A DNA stretch of 64,000 nucleotides, taken from the NCBI GenBank assembly GCA_033239125.1, contig BSWB01000003.1:137305820-137369819 (forward strand), given 5' to 3'. Positions 18,493 to 30,879 of this stretch are shown here, piece after piece. Source of the stretch: Fagopyrum homotropicum. Taxonomy: Eukaryota; Streptophyta; Magnoliopsida; Caryophyllales; Polygonaceae. Numbering within the stretch: the first letter of the stretch is position 1; every line of letters starts with the position of its first letter. The notes below the pieces were generated by a model that was not told where the DNA came from, did not search any database, and was given only the letters and a program-made list of their open reading frames with translations. Both the position numbers and the translations under genes were made by a program.

Positions 18493-21400
18493 TTATTCGA
18501 GTGCGGTAGGCGCGAACTCTTCAGCTTGGAGTTCCGGCGTGTACTTCTTGAGTCGTTGACCGTTCACCTTAAAGCTTCCGCCTGCTTCACCCCATACTTC
18601 AACTGCACCATGGGGGAAAATACGCTTAATTAGAAAAGGTCCGGTCCAACGAGATTTAAGCTTACCTGGAAAGAGACGAAGCCTTGAATTGAAGAGGAGA
18701 ACTTGATCTCCTTCTTTGAAGTCCTTTGGAATGATATGCTTATCATGCCAACGCTTTGCTCTCTCCTTATAAATCTTGGCGTTTTCATAGGCGTTCAAGC
18801 GGAGTTCTTCCAGCTCATTAAGGTCTAAGAGACGCTTCTCTCCCACTTCCTTCATGCCAAAATTTAACCATTTGATAGCCCAAAACGCCTTATGCTCTAA
18901 CTCTACCGGTAAGTGAGAAGACTTCCCATACACAAGGTTGTATGGTGTGGTTCCTATGGGAGTCTTGTACGCAGTCCGGTATGCCCATAATGCGTCATAA
19001 AGTTTCAAAGACCAATCCTTCCTAGTCCTTGAAACCGTCTTCTCTAGAATTCCTTTGATTTCCCTATTTGAGATCTCAACTTGTCCACTAGTTTGTGGAT
19101 GATAAGGGGTGGCGATCTTGTGAGTAACCCCATACTTAGCTAGGAGAGCTTCAAAGCGCCGGGCAATGAAGTGAGAACCTCCATCACTAATGATAGTCCT
19201 TGGTGTCCCAAATCGTGGGAAGATGGTCTTGTTAAAGAACTTAACCACCACCATGGCGTCATTGGTGGGAGAGGCAATCGCTTCCACCCATCTAGAAACG
19301 TAATCCACCGCCAAGAGTATGTATTGGTTTCCACAAGATGATGGGAATGGTCCCATAAAATCTACTCCCCAAACGTCGAAAATCTCCACCTCTTGGATGT
19401 TATTGAGAGGCATCTCATTCCTCCTAGAGATATTACCTGTTCTTTGACAAGCATCGCAGCAAGAAACAAAGGATTGCACATCTCTAAATAAAGTAGGCCA
19501 AAAGAATCCAGATTGCAATACCTTTGCGCTAGTCTTGTTCGAACTAGCGTGTCCTCCACAAGGTAGTGAATGACAATGGCGGATGACACTTTGCATCTCA
19601 TCTTCCGGCACACATCGCCGAATGATGCCATCCAGACCTCTCTTAAAGAGGAGAGGTTCATTCCAAAAATATTCCCGAATATCCTTAAAGAACTTCTTTC
19701 TTTGTGCGTAGGATAATCCGGGCGGTATCTCCTGGCAAACCAAATAGTTAACAAAATCAGCAAACCATGGTTCGTTACCTTTGGAGATCACATCGATGCA
19801 CTCCTCAATAATGTGTAGGTGTTCGTCCGGGAAGGAGTCATCTATGGGTAAGTGGTCGTCCTCTAGATGTGTTAGGCGACTCAAATGATCCGCAACAGAA
19901 TTTTCCGAACCCTTCTTGTCGCGGATCTCTAGATCGAATTCTTGTAGGAGAAGAATCCATCTAATTAGCCTTGGCTTCGCATCTTTCTTTGCAAGGAGGT
20001 ACCGGATCGCAGCATGATCCGTGTAGACAATCACCTTTGCACCTACAAGATAAGAGCGAAACTTGTCAATAGCATAAACAATGGCTAAGAATTCTTTTTC
20101 CGTAGTGGCGTAGTTGAGATGCGCTTCATCTAGCGTCTTGCTAGCATAGTATATGGCATGGGTTCGCCCTTCCTTTCGTTGTCCAAGAACAGCTCCTATG
20201 GCTACGTCACTAGCATCGCACATAACCTCAAAGGGAAGAGTCCAATCCGGAGGTTGGATAATAGGTGTTGAAATTAGAGCTTGCCGAATGGTGTTAAACG
20301 CATCCAAACATTCCTGCAAAAACTCAAAAACTGCATCCTTCATCAATAGATTAGTGAGCGGTTTTGATATTTTAGAGAAGTCTTTAATGAAACGTCTATA
20401 AAATCCAGTATGTCCTAGGAAACTTCTTATCCCTTTCACCAAAGTTGGGGGAGGAAGCTTCTCTATAGTCTCTATTTTCGCCTTATCCACCTCTATCCCT
20501 CTACTAGAGATTAGGTGTCCTAAAACAATCCCTTCCTTTACCATAAATTGACACTTCTCCCAATTAAGAACTAGGTTAGTGTCTTCACACCTTTGTAAAA
20601 CAAGAGCAAGGTTAGAAAGGCAATTGTCGAAAGAGGAACCGTATACGGAGAAGTCATCCATGAAGACTTCCATGATTTCCTCAATGTATTATGAGAAGAT
20701 GGCCATCATGCACCTTTGGAAGGTGGATGGGGCGTTGCAAAGACCGAACGGCATTCTCCTATAAGCGAACGTACCCCATGGGCACGTGAATGTGGTCTTC
20801 TCCTGATCGTCCGGGTGTATCGGAATCTGAAAGAAACCACTATAACCGTCAAGATAGCAAAAGTGTGAATGTTGCGCTAACCTTTCAAGCATTTGATCGA
20901 TGAAGGGTAGTGGGAAGTGATCCTTCCTCGTCGCGTTGTTAAGCTTGCGGTAGTCAATGCACATCCGCCATCCCGTTACGATTCGGGTAGGAATGAGTTC
21001 GTTATTCTTGTTGGTGATGACCGTCATTCCTCCCTTCTTTGGAACTACTTGAATCGGACTCACCCACTTACTATCGGAGATAGGATAGATGATACCTGCA
21101 TCAAGAAGTTTAAGAATTTCCTTCTTGACAACCTCCTTCATGGTCGGGTTCAACCGCCTTTGAGGTTGTCTTGAAGTCCTAAAGTCTTCCTCCATTAATA
21201 TTTTGTGCATGCATAGGGAGGGTTTGATTCCTACTAAGTCTTCTATAGTATAGCCTAAAGCTTTCCTATGTTTCCTAAGGACAACCATGAGCTTACTATG
21301 TTCATCTATGGTTAGATCGGAACTAACAATAACTGGATAAGTAGAGTTAGGTCCTAGAAAAGCGTACCTTAGATGTGTAGGAAGTTGTTTCAATTTCATT

Positions 21401-24400
21401 GCTTTCGGAGCTTCCAATGGTTCTCGAGGAGCATCCGATGCTTCCTTAGAAGTGTCTAAGGGTGTAGAGGGTGTGGGAGAGGAATCAAAAAAAGTTGAAG
21501 AAGTGGCACGATCATCCCCTTCCACGGCCAAAATTACGGTTTCCATACACCCTCCACGGCCATGGTTTAGGGCGTGGAAAGTGGTTACGGTTGCTTTGCC
21601 TCCTCCACGACCGTGTAACCCTCTGGAGTGAGCCACGCTTTTGGTGGTGAGATCCACGGCCGTGGAATATAGTGTATGGCCGTGGATTCTCACGTTTTCT
21701 GCCTCGTCGTGGAGCTTCTCAAATTCCACTTCACCCACTTCTTCTTGTGCTTCTAAGGCTTCAATTGCCTCATTGCACTCCTCTTCTTCCCCTACATTCG
21801 TTAGACTCATAGTGATAACCTTTTGCAAAGGATCTTTGAAGAGAATAGCACTTACCTCCTCTCTAGACAACCCTTCTTCATCTTGAATATTGAATATATC
21901 CTCATCAAAGATTGGTTCCTTCATTAGAGTGGAAAGAACAAACTCTACCTTCTCTTCTCCTATGTCAAAGGCGAGTCTAGCATTCTTGCAATCGACTATG
22001 CAGCCGGAAGTTGCAAGAAACGGTCTTCCGAGTATGATCGGGACCGGACTATCTACAGGAATGTCAAGCACAACAAAATCAATGGGAACAAAGAATTTAC
22101 CTAGCTTGACTGGGACGTCTTCTACAATACCGACGGGGCGAGTGATGGATCGATCCGCCATGTACAACGTCATCTTCACCGGTTTAGGGTCGCCTAAACC
22201 GATCTTCCTACATAACGCAAGTGGTATGATGCTCACACTTGCTCCCAAGTCACATAACGCATCATATGTGACATCTCCCACTCCTATGGGAATGCAAAAC
22301 GACCCCGGATCCTTTAGCTTGGGGGGCATTTTTGCCTTCATGGTCTTGATGAGATCCGAAGAATCCGAACTCATGTTAACCTCGCCGAAATCTTCTAGCT
22401 TCCTCTTGTTGGAGAGGAGCTCCTTTAAGAACTTGCCATAAGCCGGCATACGTACAATAGCATCAATAAAGGGTATATTAATATGCAGCTTGCTCATGAG
22501 TTCTATAAACTTACCAAATTGTTTATCTAGGCGCGCTCTCGCTCTAGATTGAGGGAATGGTAGGGGAGGTTTGTAAGCCGGAGGAGGAACGTAGACATCT
22601 TCCTTCTCCTTCCCCTTCTCTTTGTCTTTCTCTACGGGGATTTCAACAAACTTAGGCTGCGGATCGGTGGTAGTCACTCCGCTCCTAGTTGTGATTGCCA
22701 TCACCCTTCCCTTAGGGTTGTCCTCCATCTTTCCTGGAAGTTTCCCTTGATTCCTAGGAACTTCCTCCGCATGGCTGAACATTTGGTTTTCCAAAACCTT
22801 TTGGGCTTTATCAACCTTAGAAATTTGATCATCAACCTTAATGATGCGGTTCTCCAAACCTTGAAGCTTTCCCAAGATCGTTTCCAACATGGGATTGGGC
22901 TTCTCCTTCCCCGAAGTGTTTCCTCCATTAGATGTTTGCCCCTGGCTTTTCAAAGGAGTAGAGGAAGAGGAAGGTGGAGTTAGTGAATTCGAATTGGAAG
23001 GATAAGAGTTACCGGAGTTTTGTTGATTGGAGCGCCAATTGTTGTTGTTTGAACCCCGATTGTTGTTCCAATTGTTGTTCCGGTTGTTGTTATTGCCATT
23101 CCAATTATTCCGGTTATTGTTCCGGTTATTGTTGTTGTTGCGGTTTGTGTTCTCACCGCCATTGTTGTTGTTGCCCAAATAGCCAACATCCTTGCCTTGT
23201 TGCTTTTGAAAGTTGCTCTTGATTGCCTCCTTCAACTCCTTGATCTCATTGTTGAGGGAGAAAATCTGATTTTGAGCTTCGTGTGTGAGCTTTGCTCCTT
23301 GCTCCACGCGATTTCTCTCCACTTTCCGGTGGGAATACTTCTCTATGACTCTTGCTTGCTTCTCAATGAAGTCCCAAGCGTCATCTTTCCTCATGTCCAT
23401 GAATGTGCCACATGAGAGGGATTGGAGCTTCAATTGTGTCTCCACATCCAGCCCCTTATAGTAAATCTCCAGCAAAGCAAGCTTGGATATGCCATGATGA
23501 GGGCAATCCAATAACAAATCCTGAAACCTTTCCCATGATTGAAACAAACTTTCGTTAGATCTCGTGGAAAATGCATTAATCTTACCTCTAAGTTCCGCTG
23601 TTTTGGATGGCAGAAAGAACTTAGTGAGGAACTCCGCGGAAAGGTCTTCCCATGTGTCTAGTTTCCTATTAGGAAGAGCTTGGTACCAAGACAATGATTT
23701 CCCCTTCAAGGAGAAGAAGAAAGGCTTGAGCTTATAGTTGTTGGTAGTCGCGTTCTTCGGCCTCATTGTCTCCATCATACACTCAAAGTTTTGCAAGTGT
23801 TGGTGTGGAGATTCAGCGCTTGTCCTGCCAAATTGGTTTTGGCGAACAAGAGTAATAACTTGAGGGTTGAAGCTAAACCCTTGCACATCGTCAGCATCAA
23901 AGTTCACACCTAAACGGCGTGGTTGCTGCTTGGATCCATCCTTTGGCCAAGAGTTCTTGGCTCCGCATACACACGTTCAATCCTTGCATTCCTAGGTGGA
24001 ACACGGCGATTAGCAGCTGCCCGTGGATGGAATGGATTCACATTGATCGTGGAATCAATTTCCTCTAGCGGTGGCATGGAGGAATCACTATCATCAGCGG
24101 ATGAATGACCCCTATTCGACCTTAAAGGTCTCCTTGAGGATTTCTTGCTCCCCTTATTCTTAAGGTTGTTAGTTCTATCCTTATCTGGAACATCATATCT
24201 TTTAGATCGTCAACTTGAGATTGATGACGATCCATTTCATCTCTACGTGTCCTCTCACTCCATTGGAGTTGAGCTTCTTTCTCCGCTAGCTCCGATTAAA
24301 GATCACGTTCGTTTTCTTCAGCCATCTTCTTTTCCTTACGCTTTTGCCTTAAAGTTCTCTCAAGCTCTTGATCAAGAGGCAAGAGGTCTCCGGTGTTCCT

Positions 24401-24412
24401 AGACCTGCGCAT
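18493..24412 (-). pseudogene. gag-pol: gag-pol polyprotein of element A, broken
   Basis: The product would supply gag, protease, RT, RNase H and integrase. The start at 24412 aligns with H. The gag N-terminus is damaged: an in-frame stop near 24295 and single-base losses near 24165 and 23928. From 23907 the frame is open for 1,072 codons: gag domain, Asn-rich tract, protease (CDLGASVSIIP, LGRPFLATSG) and RT (RMCIDYRKLNNATRKDHFPL, GLCNAPSTFQRCM). A TAA at 20689-20691 stops it inside RT. The same frame resumes for 726 codons: the catalytic FMDDFSVYG, RNase H (CDASD, TTEKE, YTDHA), the integrase HHCC finger (HCHSLPCGGH, CCDACQR) and core (WGVDFMGPF, SDGGSHF, QVEISNREI). The copy is probably inactive unless stop readthrough occurs. 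Confidence 0.93.
21515..21695 (-). repeat. Palindrome cluster inside the protease-RT linker (A)
   Basis: Several CCACGGCCGTGG variants lie in the coding frame between protease and RT, and they are translated as repeated HGRG/HGHT residues. H has the same insertion at 52756-52930. The segment has no recognised protein domain, so the DNA or RNA motif may matter more than the peptide. Confidence 0.85.
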
Positions 24413-24490
24413 GCACTTGAAAAGATATCAAATAACAAGGGAGAAGCTCCCAAACTTGACAACCGAAAACCGAATTCGGCCTAAACCAAA

Positions 24491-24508
24491 TCCCCGGCAA
24501 CGGCACCA
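24491..24508 (-). other. Primer binding site of A (tRNA-Asp type, one mismatch)
   Basis: The minus strand reads TGGTGCCGTTGCCGGGGA. The matching site in H is TGGCGCCGTTGCCGGGGA, the exact complement of the recalled plant tRNA-Asp 3' end, so A differs at position 4. Confidence 0.9.
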
Positions 24509-24514
24509 AAAACT

Positions 24515-26230
24515 TGTTCGCCACTTAGCGTGCGTGCAAATAAGCTTTAAATATAAAACTAGAAATCAAGCAAGCGAACCCGCAGTGTACGGATCGATAT
24601 AGATGAGCAAGAATTCCAGAGTATCGAACACAGGGATTTGGGGGGAACAAATTCAGTTGTAGGTTATCAAGCAAGTAAATGTAAGAAGCTTTTCGAATAT
24701 TGGGAAAACAACAATCCTAAAGATCCAAGTATCCAGCTGTGGCAATCGATTCAAGATATACTAATGATATAAGGACAGAGTTAAGATATGCAAAGGTATG
24801 CTAATGTAAGGTAATCGTACGGTGAAGTTCCAAAAACCTTATATGACTCACCTACAAGACACTCTCTATACAGGTTGTTGAGGCTTCAATATAGAAAGGT
24901 TCTAAAGAGGAGAATTAATGTCAAATACCCAAACTTGTAATCCAAGGATCAAGACTAACTAAATCGATTAAGGTTGTGACACTCACAATCGAGGTAGAGG
25001 TTGTTGAGGCTTCACTACCACCTAGAAAAGGCAAGCCTAAACTAAGTTAAAGCAAATCTTTAACTTTGGATTAAAGTAAAAGCAAGTTCATAACTTAACA
25101 CAAAATTACGGCTAGTTCTTGAGTTCCACGGCCGTGGAAGTTCAAGAACAGACCGTGGATTAGGGTTCGTCGGCGATTCTCTGTAACTCTCAGGATCCAA
25201 TCTGTTTACAAACAATCTATCATCATCTAAGCCACAACTATCAACCCTTCACCTTAGAATTGTTAAGGGTTTTTAGCCAATAATAGTCATATTGATATCA
25301 AATTCAAGAATTGAAAGATTGAAAGATGAAAACTTCCGAAAACCTTCAATAAACTTCAAACCCATCTCAAAGTCACAATCAAGAACAAATATCGTCACTA
25401 GATTCGGAATAGAACAAACAAACGCAATCTTAGATAAGAAGGAAGAACGGGATGTCAATCCGTCTTCTAAATCAAACCTAAGCAAGAAGTGAAATCTCCT
25501 TGCGAACAATCTTCCGAATCTTCGATCTTCCGTCAATCCGGAAATCGCCAATAGCAATGCGCCAAAAATCTCTCCAACAAATCTCCGCCAAATGCAAAAT
25601 TAGGGCAATTCCAAGCGCAAGTGTATGTGTAGAGCGAGGTCTAAGCGGAAGTGACGGAATCTCCCTTCGTCCGTCCTTTTATAGTGTAAGATAAAATATC
25701 GGCCCGGCCCAATTGCGTAGGAGATCGTGGCTTAGTGTGTGGCGAAAAAGATCGCCAAGATCACGGTCATGGAAGGGTTCCACGGCCGTAATTTAGAGCG
25801 TGGAAATCAACACGGTTTGAACCATCTTCTCCACGGCCGTAGAAGTTACTGGAATGAACCACGCTTCCCTAGCCATGGTTCCACGGCCGTGGACTTGAAC
25901 GTGGAAAGGGGTACGGTCGTATTTTAGAGCGTGGTTTAGGGCAAGAACGTGATTCTTCCCTAGCCTCGTGCATTCCTCAAGATGGCATTCCCTTAGCTCC
26001 TAGAAATGCCTTCAATCCATGGACATTGCTCAACAACTCTATCCTTGCTCGATTCCGTTCGGAAATAGCTCTCAATCACCTATAATCAACATAAAGCTTG
26101 TGTAGATCTCTATATCGACATTATAGACAAACTAGCTCACAAATGCATCGATGCTCAATCAATGACTATCAATATGAATCAAATACACTTAGAAAACGTG
26201 CCTAAAATATCACAATATTTCATGCTAACA
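24515..26230 (-). repeat. 5' LTR of element A
   Basis: A 1,716-bp LTR beginning TGTTCGCCAC and ending ATGCTAACA. The TATA box CTATAAAAGG is at 25675-25684 (minus strand). The U3 palindrome cluster is at about 25756-25935, with a near-complete copy at 25879-25893. The leader palindrome is at 25124-25139. It matches the 3' LTR closely. Confidence 0.95.
25675..25684 (-). promoter_or_regulatory. TATA box of A 5' LTR (main promoter)
   Basis: CTATAAAAGG on the minus strand, about 70 bases downstream of the palindrome cluster in the sense direction. This is the expected promoter of the genomic RNA of A. Confidence 0.6.
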
Positions 26231-26235
26231 GTAAG

Positions 26236-26788
26236 GTGCCGACAGAAGTTTAAGATCACTATTTCAGAATCGATAGTCGGGAACTTTCGAAAGGAAAAAG
26301 CAAGTGGGCCAGTGGAAGGAAAAAGTTTTTATGGTTTGGTAGAGTCATCAAAAGAGCTGGAAGTAAGTTTAGAAAACCAAACCGTTGAGAGAGTACCTAC
26401 CGAATCTGAGATACATCATCAACTATGAAGATCAGAAAATTTCGCCGGTTGATGCTTTTGTAGAGTTCCAGTGGTCTAGACGAGGAGCTGATGAGGCTAC
26501 CTGGGAGATAGAGGAGAGTATTAGACGTAGTTACCCAAAGTTCTTTGCGAGGATAGATATTACTTCTGTATCGGCGAGTTAGCACTCGGATGTTGTGTTG
26601 TTTGACTTTCATGTTTTACCTTAGACTGAGTGATTGTGTTTCTTTTCATGTGTGCCGAGTATCATATGATTGAGTAGTTGCATGGTAGAAAACGAAATTT
26701 CAATGATACCAAGATATACCAAGAAAGTCGTGTGATTAGGAATATTATTCGAAGTTTCGGGACGAAACTTCTTTTAAAAGGGCACTGA
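26236..26788 (+). other. Interior of element B, right part, with polypurine tract
   Basis: The stretch continues B after element A and its target duplication. It holds the chromodomain remnant, then a CGGGACGAAACTTCTTTTAA word typical of chromovirus 3' ends, and a purine tract AAAAGGG (26776-26782) just before the LTR. Confidence 0.8.
26385..26582 (+). pseudogene. Integrase tail with partial chromodomain (element B)
   Basis: This frame is the only recognisable protein remnant of B. It begins MREYLPNLRYIINYE, like the integrase C-terminal tail, and ends in a chromodomain (FQWSRRGADEATWEIEESIR, YPKFF). Compared with the C copy it lacks roughly 17 residues at the start of the chromodomain. Chromodomains guide chromovirus integration to marked chromatin. 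This one sits directly before the 3' LTR, as in Tekay/Del elements. With the rest of pol missing it cannot be functional on its own. Confidence 0.8.
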
Positions 26789-29514
26789 TGTAATAACTGA
26801 AAATTTTAAACTCCTTTTAATACTGGATCAAATCGGATTCCGATCCGCCAACCTAAATTCCTTTAAATAAAAATAAAACAATATTAAATTTTATCATTTT
26901 ATGTGACCTGAATTCACATAAAATGATAACTTATGTAATTCAGTAAATAATTCCGTAAATAATCCCGTAATTACTTTTCCGTATTTTGTAATGGTTATGG
27001 GCGATTAACGAGTACCCGTTCAGCTCATTGTAATATTTGAGGAGCAGGCCCATTTCTGGCCCAATTACCCAGCTAGCCCATTTTTTTAATCCTAAACCCT
27101 AATCAACTCTTAATGACGTTCAGACTAAACTAATCTTTTTGCTCTAACCTAATTGTCGTTGCTCTAACTCGTCCTCCCAACTACAATCGTATCTCTCCGC
27201 TCCTTCCGGCACAGACGATAGGAGTACTGAGTCGGAGCCACCATTGCTACAGACAGAAGACCCTCGCAGCGCCGGACCCTTGTGTCTTCAACATCCAGGT
27301 GAGCTTCGACCCTCGCTCTCCTTTCCTGAGCATTTAATCCCGCCAGCACCAGCCAACACCAGCCGGCTGCACAGACCGCCTAGGATGCCTGCATCAGCCT
27401 CCACGCTAGAAGATCACCCACTACACGCCTCGCTGAAGCACCGGGTTCCCTTCTGCAACCGCTTCACTCCAGCCGCCTTCAAGCCGTGACCATACCGCCT
27501 TCTGCACAGCGTTCGGATTGGCTGAACTCAGATCTGCTGCACGCCTCTTCGAACTGACGCAGGAAAAAGGAGGGCCTCCTTCCATCTGCTGCAGAAGGGA
27601 ACTTGGTAAGCAGCTTCTCCTGTTGTTCCACTTTTCTCCCCTCCTGATTCTAATACAGTAAACCTTCCTACCTTAATCTATGGCAACCTCTATAACAACG
27701 TGCACTTACCCAAGTCCAGTGCGGGTTCCTCGTGTGTGGATTGATGCAAACCGTAACCTCACTGCTGCGGGTGAGTTGATACAATCTCTAATCATAATAC
27801 CAATATGCTGTATAAGGGAGTGTGTTGTAGTTGTTGACAATATAGAGGCTTGTATAAGGTGAAATAGAAGAAGCTAAAGAAGTCAGTAGAAAGAGAGAAT
27901 TGAATATAAAATGGTTCAATAGGGTTCATGTATAATTGGTTCTGTGAGATTCGAACTGGAGACTTCTAAGTAGAATGAGGGAAACATATGCTAACAAGGA
28001 GAATCGAAGTTAGGACCTCCTGCACACTTTATGTTACAGCCTTGACCTACTGACTTTAGGATCTAGTTTCGATATCTTAGATCGAGAATGCACCGTTGAA
28101 TTTTTAATATGTTTGAGATAGAAATATGAAGTTTACTGTATTAAAATTTGGGAGAAAGTTAACGGTCGGATTAGAAGATATAAGGTCCCAAAGTAGAGCA
28201 GTAGGGCTGTTTTTACAGCAGAAGAAAATTTGACTAAGTATAGAAATTCTAGCTTCTTTTCCAACTTTAGAGAATTATGTAGGAGTTATGGTTGAGTATT
28301 TTTGAGAGATCTTTGCCCCTATGTTTAGTATGCATATCATAGAGGATCTAGAGATTTATTTTGGAATTTAATACTTTTATCCGAGCCTCATATCTTAAGC
28401 CAAAGTAGGACTTTAGCGACTTTTTATGAAAGTCAAGAATGTGTTTAACATTTCTAAAAGTTTAACAAACTTCTTTTTAAAGGGAGAGGGTGGTTTTGAG
28501 TTCCAAAGAATAGTTTGAAACTTTGTTATAGAATTTTATAGAGTTTCGGGACCAGGGGTAAAATGGTCATTAACCCATATAAGGGTATTTTGGGAATTTC
28601 TTTACGATCGATTATATATCTTAGAAGTTGGAGACTTCTAAGAAAGTGGGATGCATTATTGATCCACTTGCCTTGTATAACAGGCGATTGAGTTTCTACG
28701 GTTACGGGCCGAGTCGAGATAACGGGATTTGAGATTTGATCAAGGTAAGTCCTTGCGACTTATTTAGCTGGTTTCTGGATGCTAGTTGAGTGATAATGGT
28801 GGTGTGTGTGCAATGTGTGTTTATAATAATAACTTCATAGGACGACGGTTATTATTCTGTTTTAAGGCCCAAGTGTATGTATAACGGGCCGTGACATCAC
28901 TGCCCAACTCTGCCAGGAGACTGGGAGGTTCTCTATACCCAGACCATGTAGGTACACGGTGAGATGCATCGGATCCATTCCTGATGGTTACACGGGGGCG
29001 GAGGCGAGGTTTGGGAATCCCTCGTGTCACAAAATAAGTATCATTAGTAAGAGTGAATGACTTAAATGAAGATAATAAATGGATTGTTTGAAAGCATGAT
29101 GAGTGTTTATGATTTTATGTGTGTGTGTGCTATTATTATTCTCCTAATGTTTAGATAACTAGCTAATGGTTGTTTTGTTGTGTTTTTAGATTTTAGCGCA
29201 GGTTAGAACAGCAGCTGAGTGATCCGAAAGTAGTGGTCAGCCAGGTCTCCGTACTCCTTAGAGTGGGTTGGGTGTTTACCTTGTGGTTTCTTCCTTCTTG
29301 TTAAAGACAGTTAGTCTTTTTGTGGTTTAAGTACTATAGGATGTTAGACGTTGTTGCATTCATCTCTTTATAAAATATTATTTTATAAATTTCGATTTTT
29401 TTTATTTGTGTCTTGTTGCAAGATCCTAGTAATATTGTTGTCAAACTGAGGTCGGGACCCATTGTGAGGTCCTAACCAGTAATGTCCCGAGTTCTGAGAA
29501 TTCGGGGTGTTACA
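26789..29514 (+). repeat. 3' LTR of element B
   Basis: A 2,726-bp LTR nearly identical to 6615-9338. It has a perfect 15-base inverted repeat, TATCATTTTATGTGA (26892-26906) and TCACATAAAATGATA (26914-26928), with a 7-base loop. Confidence 0.93.
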
Positions 29515-29727
29515 AATTGCTTGCACTTTTATCTACAATCATGGGTGTGAGATAACAATCAAGAACCTCAAATATTTTTTTTTAAAAAGGTTAAGTTTAC
29601 GCTACGCTAGAAAATAATACTCGTGCTAAACACGAGACTAAAATAATTTTTTTGCCCTTTTCTTATTTTTAACGTTCTATTTGTATACTAATCTATATCT
29701 ATATATTATGTAAAAGTAAAAACACAC

Positions 29728-30345
29728 CATCAACTAATTTATGGAGTAAAACTGATTTGAAAATTAATATTTTTTTAAATTTAATAATTAAGTGCAATAA
29801 GATATTCTAGACAACATGATGAAATACTTATCATAAATTTACTTGGAAATAATTTATGTGTTTCACTCAATGAAATATTTTTATTAAGTGGTTTAATTTA
29901 TATAAAAAAGTTAGTTTGTTAAAAAAACATATAATGAAATGTTTTTTGCTATAAAATATAAAATAATCACACCATCAAACCAAATATGTTTTTTTTTAGT
30001 ATAAAATTAGGGCATTCCAAACATATGATCAAATACTTATAAGAAATTTACATGAAAACAATTAATGTGTTTCAGTTCAATGATACATCTACTAATTTAT
30101 AGAGTAAAACTAATTTTAGAAAAAATATAAATTTTAAATATAATAATTAAGTGTAAGAAGGACATTCCAGACAATATGATCAAATACTTATCATAAATTT
30201 ACTTGAAAATAATTTATGTATTTAAATTCAAAGAAATATTTTTATTTGGTGGTTTAATCTATATAAAAAAAAAAGTTAAGTTTGTTAAAAAAAACATATA
30301 ATAAAATGTTTTTTTGAATATAAAATAATAACGCCATCAAACAAA
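29728..30345 (+). repeat. Two imperfect direct repeats of about 250 bp
   Basis: 29728-29980 and 30086-30345 share long similar runs, including ACTTATCATAAATTTACTTG and AAAACATATAAT. The offset is about 358 bases, and a third partial copy begins near 30010. Both are AT-rich and non-coding. Confidence 0.75.
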
Positions 30346-30374
30346 AAAACATATAATAAAATAATTTATGTACA

Positions 30375-30710
30375 AAAGTATTCGTCTATGTTCATGAAAA
30401 TATTCGTCAATATACTATTAAAAATTCATTCATGATACCGATATTATTCGTTCATGTCCAACAAATTTTAGTCGATTATTGATAATTGAAATTAATAGTT
30501 AATGGTACATAAATTATTCATTTACATAGTCAAAAATATTCGCTCATAATCTGAAGATACCAATGTTTCAATCTTCGGACAATTCGCGAACATATACGTA
30601 TACGAAGATATTCGTCCATGTTACTTAAAATATTCGTTAGTGTACTATTAAATATTCGTTAGTGTTACTAAATATATTCGTACATATGACATAATATATT
30701 CGTTGCAAAA
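30375..30710 (+). repeat. Dispersed TATTCGT(T/C) words
   Basis: Nine TATTCG words occur in about 330 bases of AT-rich DNA, often followed by TTAGTG, TCATG or CCATG. This looks like a decayed short-period repeat. Confidence 0.6.
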
Positions 30711-30879
30711 TTTAGTTATTCAATTGTTTCCAATAACTTGTCGCACATACACGGACAAACCACCACAAATCGCCGGATAAAAGACATATAACCACCGAAT
30801 ATTTACAACATTTAGTGTCGAATAAAAAGTAAAGTACAATAATTCATGTATATGACAATGGAATAACAAATTTTGTTCA

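Larger units (their letters stand above)
12979..26230 (-). mobile_element. Athila-like Ty3/gypsy retrotransposon A, complete
   Basis: A is a 13.25-kb element with two TG/CA LTRs (12979-14702 and 24515-26230). A perfect 5-bp target duplication GTAAG lies at 12974-12978 and 26231-26235. The minus-strand order is 5' LTR, tRNA-Asp-type primer site, gag-protease-RT-RNase H-integrase in one frame, internal TATA region, ORF1, long 3' non-coding region, polypurine tract, 3' LTR. The LTRs differ at a little over twenty positions by eye (about 98.6% identity), so the insertion is young. ORF1 is intact, but gag-pol has a nonsense codon and frameshifts. The matching empty site is visible in element C near 34080-34105. 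Confidence 0.95.
6615..29514 (+). mobile_element. Non-autonomous chromovirus-type LTR element B, split by element A
   Basis: B has two LTRs that look about 98% identical by eye (6615-9338 and 26789-29514). It also has an initiator-Met primer site at 9342-9353, a purine-rich tract before the 3' LTR and a near-match target duplication (AATTA at 6610-6614, AATTG at 29515-29519). Its own interior is about 4.2 kb, with element A inserted at 12978/26231. The only recognisable protein trace is the integrase tail with part of a chromodomain. Element C has the same layout, so the loss of gag-pol appears to predate both insertions. Confidence 0.88.
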
